DNA from: an uncultured Ruminococcus sp.
GTDB taxonomy: Bacteria > Bacillota_A > Clostridia > Oscillospirales > Ruminococcaceae
Direction of reading: 5' to 3'
Length of the DNA stretch: 14,411 nt
Assembly (NCBI GenBank): GCA_946629405.1
Contig: CAMOXW010000253.1
Span: 1-14,411, forward strand
The notes below the pieces were generated by a model. The model was not told the origin of the DNA and did not search any database. It saw only the letters and a program-made list of their open reading frames with translations. Numbering within the stretch: position 1 is the first letter of the stretch; each line of letters opens with the position of its first letter. Below are positions 7,792 through 13,782 of this stretch, piece after piece. The position numbers and the translations under genes were made by a program.

Positions 7792-7862
7792 GTCGGACCT
7801 TATAAATCCGATAACGCTGAATTGTTCAATATAACGAAATTTCAGAAATAGCCTGAACCTTG

Positions 7863-7891
7863 TTGACACGATGTCAGAATAGTGCTATAAT
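7863..7891 (+). promoter_or_regulatory. Consensus promoter of the tetR-AKR-flavodoxin operon
   Basis: TTGACA (7863-7868), 17 bases ending in TGC, and TATAAT (7886-7891) make a perfect extended -10 SigA promoter. Transcription should start near 7898. The RBS AAAGGAGG lies at 7920-7927. Confidence 0.88.
7864..7876. promoter_or_regulatory. TetR operator 1 (overlaps the -35 box)
   Basis: TGACA-CGA-TGTCA is a perfect 5-bp dyad followed by GAA. It shares bases with the -35 hexamer and spacer, so binding would block RNA polymerase. Confidence 0.72.
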
Positions 7892-7899
7892 ATCTATGG

Positions 7900-7912
7900 T
7901 GACATAACGTCA
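7900..7912. promoter_or_regulatory. TetR operator 2 (just after the transcription start)
   Basis: TGACATAACGTCA, also followed by GAA, matches operator 1 at 13 of 16 positions. Its centre lies 36 bases downstream of operator 1. The pair brackets the -10 box, a typical autoregulatory layout for a TetR-family repressor. Confidence 0.72.
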
Positions 7913-7934
7913 GAACGCGAAAGGAGGCAGCATT

Positions 7935-8555
7935 ATGCCAAAGGGTTCCCCAGAACTGACCGCTTCACGCCGTGAGGAGATCGTGAAAGCCTGCGAAAAA
8001 CTTTATCAGACCATGAGCTTCAAGGACATCACCCTCAAAGAGATAAGCGTGGAGACAAGCTTCTCAAGAACTTCAATTTATAACTATTTTCAGACGAAGG
8101 AGGAGATCTTCCTCGCCCTGATGCAGCGTGAATATGAGCTCTGGGCGGCTGAGCTGAACTCTATTTCTGAGGAAAATACTGCAATGACTGCTGATGAGTT
8201 TTCATCCGCGCTTGCTCACTCTCTTGAAAAACGACAGCAGCTTTTGAAACTGCTTGCTATGAATCACTATGATATGGAGGAGCATTCCAGACCGGAGAGG
8301 CTGACGGAGTTCAAGGTCGCATATGGTGCATCTCTTGATGCGATGAGGGGGTGTGTAAGGAAATTCTTCCCGGACACGGACTGCGAGAGCTTTATATTCG
8401 TATTCTTTCCGCTGTTGTTCGGCGTTTATCCGTATGCTGTGGCAACGCAGAAGCAGCTTGATGCTATGCGCGAGGCAAAGCTCGACTTTCAGATGCACAG
8501 CATTTATGATATTGTATTTTCCTGTGCAATGCAGTTGTTAGGAGGGAAAAGATGA
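7935..8555 (+). CDS. TetR/AcrR-family transcriptional regulator
   Basis: This 206-residue cytoplasmic repressor has the TetR N-terminal DNA-binding helices at about 12-58: ITLKEISVETSFSRTSIYNYFQ contains the helix-turn-helix, and the FQTKEEIF tail is characteristic. Residues 60-206 are an all-helical ligand-binding half with no recognisable specificity; the ligand is unknown. It is the first gene of the operon. Its stop overlaps the next start as ATGA at 8552-8555, so it is translationally coupled to the first reductase. The two flanking dyads indicate that it represses its own promoter and hence all five genes. The start is supported by AAAGGAGG seven bases upstream. Confidence 0.93.
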   Translation: MPKGSPELTASRREEIVKACEKLYQTMSFKDITLKEISVETSFSRTSIYNYFQTKEEIFLALMQREYELWAAELNSISEENTAMTADEFSSALAHSLEKRQQLLKLLAMNHYDMEEHSRPERLTEFKVAYGASLDAMRGCVRKFFPDTDCESFIFVFFPLLFGVYPYAVATQKQLDAMREAKLDFQMHSIYDIVFSCAMQLLGGKR

Positions 8556-9589
8556 AGTATACTAAACTTGGAAATTCAGACCTGAACGTTTCACGGATCT
8601 GTATGGGATGTATGGGGTTCGGCGATCCACAGAACGGTCAGCATTCATGGACGATAGACGAGGAACATTCCCGTGAGATAGTAAGGCGTGGGCTTGAGCT
8701 CGGAGTGAATTTCTATGATACGGCGATCGCCTATCAGTCGGGTACGAGCGAACAGTATGTCGGCAGAGCTCTGCGTGACTTTGCAAAGCGTGACGAGGTG
8801 ATAGTCGCTACAAAATTCCTGCCGAGAACTCCTGCTGATATCGAAGCGAGGATAAAAGGTCAGCAGCATATTGAGCGCATGATAAACAAAAGCCTTGAAA
8901 ACCTCGGAATGGACTATGTTGACCTGTATATATACCATATGTGGGACTGGAATACGCCGGTCTATGATATCCTGGACGGTCTGAACAGAGTTGTCAAAGC
9001 CGGAAAAGCACGTTATATCGGTATTTCCAATTGCTATGCGTGGCAGCTTGCAAAGGCTAATGCTCTTGCTGAAAAAGAGGGATTTCCGAGGTTCGTGAGC
9101 GTTCAGGGACATTATAATCTTATCTTCCGTGAGGAGGAACGTGAAATGACTATGCTCTGCGCGGAGGACAACATTGCATTGACCCCATACAGCGCCCTTG
9201 CAAGCGGCAGACTTTCCCGGCTTCCCGGTGAAACTTCAAAGCGTGCCGAGGAGGACAGCTACGCTAAATTCAAATACGATGCTACCAAAGATCAGGACGA
9301 GGTCATTATATGGAGAGTTGCGGAGATCGCCGCAAAACGCGGGCTCTCCATGTCAGAGGTATCACTTGCGTGGCTGCTCACAAAGGTCACATCACCCGTG
9401 GTCGGAGCAACTAAGCTTCACCATATCGAGGAAGCTGCAAGTGCGGTCGATGTCGAGCTGACTGCCGGGGAGATCGCGTATCTTGAAGAACCTTATGTAC
9501 CTCATGCTCTCGCAGGTGTAATGGCGCAGAATAAGCCGGCAAATAAGAATGAAAAGCACGTCTGGTCAACAGGCTCGCAGAAAATATAG
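8552..9589 (+). CDS. Aldo/keto reductase (345 aa)
   Basis: NAD(P)H-dependent oxidoreductase with the (beta/alpha)8 aldo-keto reductase fold, predicted cytoplasmic. The tetrad is visible: Asp56 and Tyr61 (NFYDTAIAY), Lys88 (VATKF) and His129 (YIYHMWD). Motifs YIGISNCYAWQ, VSVQGHYNLI and LTPYSALASGRLSR are those of the longer AKR group that includes E. coli YajO-like and Kvbeta-like enzymes. SPVVGATKLHHIEEA is the C-terminal cofactor-phosphate loop. The substrate is not predictable. The gene overlaps tetR by four bases and has AGGAGGG at 8540-8546. It lies 15 bases before a second reductase of a different subgroup, which argues against simple gene duplication. Confidence 0.93.
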   Translation: MKYTKLGNSDLNVSRICMGCMGFGDPQNGQHSWTIDEEHSREIVRRGLELGVNFYDTAIAYQSGTSEQYVGRALRDFAKRDEVIVATKFLPRTPADIEARIKGQQHIERMINKSLENLGMDYVDLYIYHMWDWNTPVYDILDGLNRVVKAGKARYIGISNCYAWQLAKANALAEKEGFPRFVSVQGHYNLIFREEEREMTMLCAEDNIALTPYSALASGRLSRLPGETSKRAEEDSYAKFKYDATKDQDEVIIWRVAEIAAKRGLSMSEVSLAWLLTKVTSPVVGATKLHHIEEAASAVDVELTAGEIAYLEEPYVPHALAGVMAQNKPANKNEKHVWSTGSQKI

Positions 9590-9604
9590 AAGGAGGTAAT
9601 TATT

Positions 9605-10468
9605 ATGTATGACAAGATGCTCACATTATCAAACGGGGTGAAGATCCCGCAGCTTGCGCTCGGTACATGGCTGATAGATGACAGCTTGGTATCAGCCGCA
9701 GTAAAATCTGCCATTGCGCTCGGCTACCGTCATATCGACACTGCTCAGGCTTACGGCAATGAGCGCGGCGTAGGCGAAGGAGTGCGTGAAAGCGGTATCG
9801 CCCGAAAGGATATTTTCGTGACTTCAAAGGTCGCTGCTGAGCATAAGGACTACAAGTCCGCAGCGGCAGGTATTGACGAAACGCTTTTCAGGACTGGTCT
9901 GGACTACCTCGATATGATGATAATACACAGCCCTCAGCCGTGGGCGCTCGTTAATCAGTCCGACGACCGCTTTACCGAGGGCAACCGTGAAGCGTGGAGG
10001 GCTCTGGAGGACGCATACAGGGCTGGAAAGCTTCTTGCGATAGGTGTTTCCAACTTCCTTGAGGGGGATATTGAAAGTCTTTGGGAAACGGCTGAGATAA
10101 AGCCTATGGTCAATCAGGTGCTTTGCCATATTTCAAATTCTCCGCTTGCACTTATCGACTACTGCACGAAAAAAGGCATCGTAATGGAGGCATATTCTCC
10201 CGTTGCACACGGTGAAGCACTGAAGAATCCTGTGATCGCGGAAACGGCGAGAAAGTACGGAGTTACCGCGGCACAGCTCTGCATAAGATTTGACATTCAG
10301 CTCGGCATGATCGTTCTGCCGAAAACTGCAAATCCAGAGCATATGAAAAACAATGCGGACATTGATTTTGTCATCTCGGACGAGGATATGGATATGCTTA
10401 AAAACATCGACCATATCGAAAACTATGGCGCACACAGTTTCTTCCCGGTATTTGGCGGAAAGCTGTAA
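9605..10468 (+). CDS. Aldo/keto reductase, diketogluconate-reductase type (287 aa)
   Basis: A shorter AKR of the group containing 2,5-diketo-D-gluconate reductases and prostaglandin-F-synthase-like proteins, predicted cytoplasmic and NADPH-dependent. The catalytic tetrad is Asp45 and Tyr50 (HIDTAQAYGNE), Lys75 (VTSKV) and His108 (IIHSPQPW). GKLLAIGVSNF and MEAYSPVAHGE are family signatures; VLPKTANPEHMKNN is the phosphate-binding loop. AGGAGGT at 9591-9597 is among the strongest ribosome-binding sites here. It sits between the first reductase (15-base gap) and the dockerin-flavodoxin gene (11-base gap), so cotranscription is very likely. Physiological substrate unknown. Confidence 0.93.
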   Translation: MYDKMLTLSNGVKIPQLALGTWLIDDSLVSAAVKSAIALGYRHIDTAQAYGNERGVGEGVRESGIARKDIFVTSKVAAEHKDYKSAAAGIDETLFRTGLDYLDMMIIHSPQPWALVNQSDDRFTEGNREAWRALEDAYRAGKLLAIGVSNFLEGDIESLWETAEIKPMVNQVLCHISNSPLALIDYCTKKGIVMEAYSPVAHGEALKNPVIAETARKYGVTAAQLCIRFDIQLGMIVLPKTANPEHMKNNADIDFVISDEDMDMLKNIDHIENYGAHSFFPVFGGKL

Positions 10469-10479
10469 GGAGTGAGGCA

Positions 10480-11604
10480 ATGAAAAAGCTTTTGTCAGTT
10501 CTCATTGCAGGTATCACAGTTTCCTCCGGCGCAGGCTTTCGTGCTGATGAGCCGGAGCAGGCGGATGCCGTTTCTGCTGCGACTGAAAGCATTGTCTATA
10601 CCATCGGGGATGTACAGGAACTGCAGGATTATCTTCTTGGGAGACCGACGGAAACTGACCTGACCGGCAGGCAATATGATCTTAACAGTGACGGCAGGTG
10701 GGACGTTTTCGACCTGTGCCTGATGAGGCGAAGGGTAATGGAAAATCCCTCGGAAACTCCGTCTGACGATACGATCGTTGTGTATTTCTCACGCACAGGT
10801 AATACTGAAAAGATAGCGGAATATCTCATCGACCTGACTGGTGCGGACAGCTATGTGATCGAGGCTGCTGTTCCATATACTGATGAGGATATTGCCTATA
10901 ACAATTCGTCCTGCCGTGCAAATCAGGAGCAGAATGACAAGTCAGTGCGCCCTGAGATAGCTGATCCGATAAGCTCTCTTGACAGCTATGATACGGTATT
11001 CCTCGGCTATCCGATCTGGTGGGGACAGGAACCGCGCATCATCGACACATTTCTTGAAAGCTATGACCTCTCTGAAAAAACGGTAATCCCGTTCTGCACC
11101 TCTGCAAGCAGCGGTATATCCACAAGTGAGAAGAATATCGCAGCCCTTGTACCGATCGGGGAGCAGCTCGCTGGAAAACGTTTTGCTGTATCCGCATCAA
11201 AGGACGATGTTGCTGCATGGTATGAGTCACTTCCTTTGAAAAAAGCTGAGCAGAAGCTCCAGATCACGGTCGGTGATAACGTCCTGACTGCCTCACTTGC
11301 TGAAAATTCCTCGGCACAGGCGTTTGCTGAGCTGCTGAAAAAAGGCAGCATCACGGTCGATATGCACGACTACGGCAGCTTTGAAAAGGTAGGGGAGCTC
11401 CCCGAAACCTTGCCACGCTGCGATGAGAGGATAACAACTGAACCGGGCGATATCATCCTGTATCTCGGCAATAATATCACGATCTATTACGATGTCAATA
11501 CATGGGATTTCACAAAACTCGGTCACATTGACAACATCACACAGGACACGCTGAAGAACATTCTCGGCGACGGAAATGTCAGTGTTACGTTTTCATTAAA
11601 ATAA
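10480..11604 (+). CDS. Secreted dockerin-flavodoxin-cyclophilin-like fusion protein
   Basis: A 374-residue protein with a signal peptide (1 to about 22, MKK then a Leu/Ile/Val core) lacking any lipobox Cys. Residues 38-88 are a dockerin-like pair: the first helix YTIGDVQELQDYLLG survives without its calcium loop, while the second is intact (DLNSDGRWDVFDLCLMRRR, Asp67 to Asp75). Residues 98-245 are a flavodoxin: IVVYFSRTGNTEKIAEYL is the FMN phosphate loop and FLGYPIWWGQEP a conserved loop near the flavin. Residues 258-374 resemble the cyclophilin-like domain that often follows such flavodoxins. It would be an exported FMN protein, perhaps a quinone or NAD(P)H-linked reductase, docked on a cellulosome. 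The electron donor outside the cell is unknown. The RBS AAGGAG overlaps the upstream TAA. Related flavodoxins are often lipoproteins (family knowledge), so the dockerin may replace that anchor (inference). Confidence 0.88.
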   Translation: MKKLLSVLIAGITVSSGAGFRADEPEQADAVSAATESIVYTIGDVQELQDYLLGRPTETDLTGRQYDLNSDGRWDVFDLCLMRRRVMENPSETPSDDTIVVYFSRTGNTEKIAEYLIDLTGADSYVIEAAVPYTDEDIAYNNSSCRANQEQNDKSVRPEIADPISSLDSYDTVFLGYPIWWGQEPRIIDTFLESYDLSEKTVIPFCTSASSGISTSEKNIAALVPIGEQLAGKRFAVSASKDDVAAWYESLPLKKAEQKLQITVGDNVLTASLAENSSAQAFAELLKKGSITVDMHDYGSFEKVGELPETLPRCDERITTEPGDIILYLGNNITIYYDVNTWDFTKLGHIDNITQDTLKNILGDGNVSVTFSLK

Positions 11605-11617
11605 CGGAGGTTTTATC

Positions 11618-12373
11618 ATGAGCGAAAAAATAGTACAGACAGCAGGCAGAGATCAGCTCGGAGAGTTTGCACCGGTGTTCGCACATCTCAATGATGATGT
11701 GCTGTTCGGTGAGGTGTGGAATGAGCAGGCGATAGATGTAAAGACTAAGTGCATTATCACGGTCGTTTCCCTTATGGCTTCTGGGATCACTGACAGCTCG
11801 CTTGCGTATCATTTGCAGAATGCAAAGTCTCACGGCGTTACCAAAGAGGAGATAGCTGCTGTAATCACACACGCCACCATGTATGTCGGCTGGCCGAAGG
11901 GCTGGGCGGTGTTCCGGCTTGCAAAGGAGGTATGGAACGAGGAGGCGCCTGCGATGACTGACAAGGACAGGTATCAGAACACGCTGTTCTTCCCGATAGG
12001 CGAGCCGAATCCTTACGGAAAATTCTTTGTGGGGCAGAGCTACCTTGCTGCTGTTTCGACTGAACAGGTGCCTGTTTTCAATGTTACATTCGAGCCTGCC
12101 TGCCGCAATAACTGGCATATCCACCACGCCAGGACCGGCGGCGGCCAGATGCTTATATGTGTCGGAGGCAGAGGCTACTATCAGGAGTGGGGCGGGGAGG
12201 CAAGAGAGCTTCACCCGGGCGATGTGGTCAATATCCCCGCAAATGTCAAGCACTGGCATGGTGCTGCGCCTGATTCATGGTTCTCACACCTTGCACTTGA
12301 GATACAGGGCGAGGACGGCAGCACTGAATGGTGCGAGGCTGTTTCGGATGAGGATTACGGCAAGCTGAAATAA
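11618..12373 (+). CDS. Carboxymuconolactone decarboxylase-like/cupin fusion protein
   Basis: A 251-residue protein with two domains and no signal peptide. Residues 15-110 are an AhpD/CMD helical domain (KTKCIITVVSLMASG, NAKSHGVTKEEIAAVITHATMYVGWP). The CxxC pair of AhpD peroxidases is absent; only Cys45 and His65 remain nearby, so thiol peroxidase activity is unlikely. Residues 135-235 are a cupin barrel with likely metal ligands His167/His169/His170, Gln177 and His212 (WHIHHARTGGGQ, HPGDVVNIPANVKHWHG). Such CMD-cupin fusions commonly lie beside aldo/keto reductases and flavodoxins in gut Firmicutes, recalled as a pattern and not searched here. The reaction is unassigned; a decarboxylase, isomerase or dioxygenase-like role on a small cyclic substrate is possible. 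Last gene of the operon, with GGAGG at 11606-11610 and a terminator right after. Confidence 0.9.
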   Translation: MSEKIVQTAGRDQLGEFAPVFAHLNDDVLFGEVWNEQAIDVKTKCIITVVSLMASGITDSSLAYHLQNAKSHGVTKEEIAAVITHATMYVGWPKGWAVFRLAKEVWNEEAPAMTDKDRYQNTLFFPIGEPNPYGKFFVGQSYLAAVSTEQVPVFNVTFEPACRNNWHIHHARTGGGQMLICVGGRGYYQEWGGEARELHPGDVVNIPANVKHWHGAAPDSWFSHLALEIQGEDGSTEWCEAVSDEDYGKLK

Positions 12374-12383
12374 TTGCTTTCAG

Positions 12384-12425
12384 AAAAAGGATCATGATAC
12401 CTTACCGGCTCATGATCCTTTTTTT
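12384..12425. terminator. Bidirectional terminator between convergent operons
   Basis: A perfect 14-bp stem (AAAAAGGATCATGA with TCATGATCCTTTTT) around a 12-base loop, with A-rich left and T-rich right flanks. It can end the plus-strand tetR operon 10 bases after its stop and also the minus-strand operon whose last stop is at 12483. Confidence 0.88.
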
Positions 12426-12482
12426 ATATGTATCTGACTGCGCCGCTTTTACTTTTATAATGAAGCGAGGCTCTTGTAATAC

Positions 12483-12623
12483 TTATTTGCTGCTGCTCTT
12501 ATCCTTGTCATCCTCAGGAACGTGTTTGTCTGACTCCCTGCTCAGATCCCTTGAAATGAAAAAGTCAAGTGAGAGCATTCCGATAAAAAATACTGCACAC
12601 AGTATTATGATAATAATATTCAT
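12483..12623 (-). CDS. Small single-span membrane protein, 46 aa
   Basis: A short gene encoding MNIIIIILCAVFFIGMLSLD followed by a strongly charged tail (DLSRESDKHVPEDDKDK) ending SSSK. Residues 2-20 form one transmembrane helix; the tail is probably cytoplasmic or exposed, with orientation uncertain. The start is fixed by a perfect GGAGG (12629-12633, minus strand) five bases upstream. It begins 20 bases after the end of the upstream minus-strand membrane protein, so the two form an operon ending at the bidirectional terminator. No family is recognised. Small subunit or regulator of a membrane complex is only a guess. Confidence 0.72.
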   Translation of the reverse strand: MNIIIIILCAVFFIGMLSLDFFISRDLSRESDKHVPEDDKDKSSSK

Positions 12624-12643
12624 AATGACCTCCGTTTTATTTT

Positions 12644-13054
12644 TTAATAAAACAGAGAAGTTCCTTTATATCCGTCCTTGTCATGAATGAATTTGATGAT
12701 GAATCTGCTGCTGCGGACAATTCTGCATTCAATTATTCTTATAAGAATAAACAGCAGCAGAACTGAAACAGAAAAGCTTATGCCGCAGTATGTGAGAAGC
12801 GGCATTTCATATTGCGGGTGTGTGCTGTGCCGCTGAAGGCTGGAGATATACTGAGTCTCGGCGGTGGATTCTTTTTCGTTGTAGGTGACAACGTGCAGAC
12901 GGTCAGCAATGCTTGCAGATATCCTGCTGCTGCCTGAGAGCTCAGAATACTGACAGCGATCAGAGCTTTTTGCAAGATCCCCGGTCAGGAATGCTGTCAG
13001 AAGGAGAAGGACGGTAATAAGGCTGAATAAGCAGCTGTGTTTTTTATTATTCGT
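12644..13054 (-). CDS. Unrecognised two-helix membrane protein, probable ACG start
   Basis: A 136-residue product if started at ACG 13054. Residues 10-26 (SLITVLLLLTAFL) are a signal or first membrane helix. About 65 polar residues follow, probably outside, then a second helix (MPLLTYCGISFSVSVLLLFI) and a basic Arg/Lys-rich tail facing the cytoplasm. The frame's only upstream ATG (13096) lies three bases after the -10 box, ahead of the expected transcription start. The Shine-Dalgarno AAGGAGGGG (13071-13063) sits eight bases before in-frame ACG (13054-13052), and no ATG, GTG or TTG is suitably placed. So a rare ACG start, or an ATG mutated to ACG, is inferred. No homologous family is recognised. 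Confidence 0.6.
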   Translation of the reverse strand, partial: TNNKKHSCLFSLITVLLLLTAFLTGDLAKSSDRCQYSELSGSSRISASIADRLHVVTYNEKESTAETQYISSLQRHSTHPQYEMPLLTYCGISFSVSVLLLFILIRIIECRIVRSSRFIIKFIHDKDGYKGTSLFY

Positions 13055-13098
13055 GCGATCTTCCCCTCCTTCTGTGTTTTGTATTATCGGATACATAC

Positions 13099-13127
13099 AT
13101 TATATCACAGCTGCATCAGAATGTCAA
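13099..13127 (-). promoter_or_regulatory. Consensus promoter of the minus-strand membrane operon
   Basis: On the minus strand TTGACA (13127-13122), a 17-base spacer ending in TGA, and TATAAT (13104-13099) form a perfect extended -10 promoter. It is divergent from the plus-strand promoter whose -35 begins at 13151, 24 bases away. Confidence 0.82.
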
Positions 13128-13150
13128 AATTCTCGCCGCGCAAAAAACAG

Positions 13151-13214
13151 TTGACAAGGCCGCGCTTAATATGTTATAATTGTACAAAGGCTTGTTCGAT
13201 TTTTCACAGGAGGG
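13151..13214 (+). promoter_or_regulatory. Consensus promoter and RBS of the DUF6935-like gene
   Basis: TTGACA (13151-13156), an 18-base spacer ending in TGT, and TATAAT (13175-13180). The leader is about 35 bases and ends in AGGAGGG (13208-13214). Confidence 0.82.
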
Positions 13215-13220
13215 ATCGTT

Positions 13221-13781
13221 ATGGGATTATTCGATAATATTAAAAAAGCCGTCGGAGCGCCGGCCGGCGGAAGCAGCACATCTTCAAACAAGTGCGTTGA
13301 CGTAGTTTTTCCGAAGCTTCCTGAAACTCTGGAGGACTTCAAGGCTCTCCCGCAGGCACAGCTCACCTCGCCGTTTGACACGGCAGCGCTGACTGTTCTT
13401 GCATTCTGTTTCTATCCTCAGAACAAAGAGCTTTCACTCGATATGCTCAATTTCCTCCGCGGTCCGCGCCCGCTGAGCGGCTACGACCTTCAGTTCATAC
13501 GCGACCGCTTTATGGATAAGGACTATGTTCCGCGTTCTTATTTCGTCGGAGCGACACCTGCCAACGATTATCTGCCATCTGAGCCGTATACTATAAAGGT
13601 CACTGAGAATCCCTACAGCTATGCTGAGGAGAATTATGCCAAGCTTTTTATGTCCTCAGGCGGTGCTGACAGTCCCCGATATGTTCAGCTCCGTAAGGCT
13701 AAGGACGGCAAGTGGTACCTCTGGGAGCAGTTCATCCTCTCAGACATAAGACCGCCCGAGAGCACTGACCCGTGGGCATGA
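13221..13781 (+). CDS. Conserved protein of unknown function, DUF6935-like
   Basis: A 186-residue protein, predicted cytoplasmic, with no signal or membrane helix. It begins with a short amphipathic segment (MGLFDNIKKAVG) and a Gly/Ser linker, then a compact conserved domain at about 40-186. Distinctive strings are ALPQAQLTSPFDTAALTVLA, LSLDMLNFLRGPRPLSGYD, FMDKDYVPRSYFVGATP, YTIKVTENPYSY, and KWYLWEQFILSDIRPPES near the end. These match my recollection of DUF6935, common in gut Firmicutes, whose function is unknown. The amphipathic start resembles phage-shock or tellurite-type small proteins, but nothing else supports that. It has its own strong promoter. Its terminator lies inside the convergent kinase gene, whose stop is one base away. 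Confidence 0.85.
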   Translation: MGLFDNIKKAVGAPAGGSSTSSNKCVDVVFPKLPETLEDFKALPQAQLTSPFDTAALTVLAFCFYPQNKELSLDMLNFLRGPRPLSGYDLQFIRDRFMDKDYVPRSYFVGATPANDYLPSEPYTIKVTENPYSYAEENYAKLFMSSGGADSPRYVQLRKAKDGKWYLWEQFILSDIRPPESTDPWA

Positions 13782-13782
13782 T

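Noticed and set aside
8645..9112. 155-codon minus-strand frame
   Set aside because: Antisense to a clearly conserved aldo/keto reductase and without family features.
8552..10468. Tandem duplication of the aldo/keto reductase genes
   Set aside because: The proteins differ in length and in signature motifs and belong to different AKR subgroups, so a recent duplication is unlikely.
12394..12690. 98-codon plus-strand frame with hydrophobic runs
   Set aside because: It begins inside the bidirectional terminator, lacks a Shine-Dalgarno, and is antisense to the better supported 46-residue gene; its hydrophobic look comes from that gene's AT-rich codons.
13055..13096. ATG start at 13096 for the minus-strand membrane protein
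   Set aside because: It lies only three bases past the -10 box and has no Shine-Dalgarno of its own; the strong one is downstream of it.
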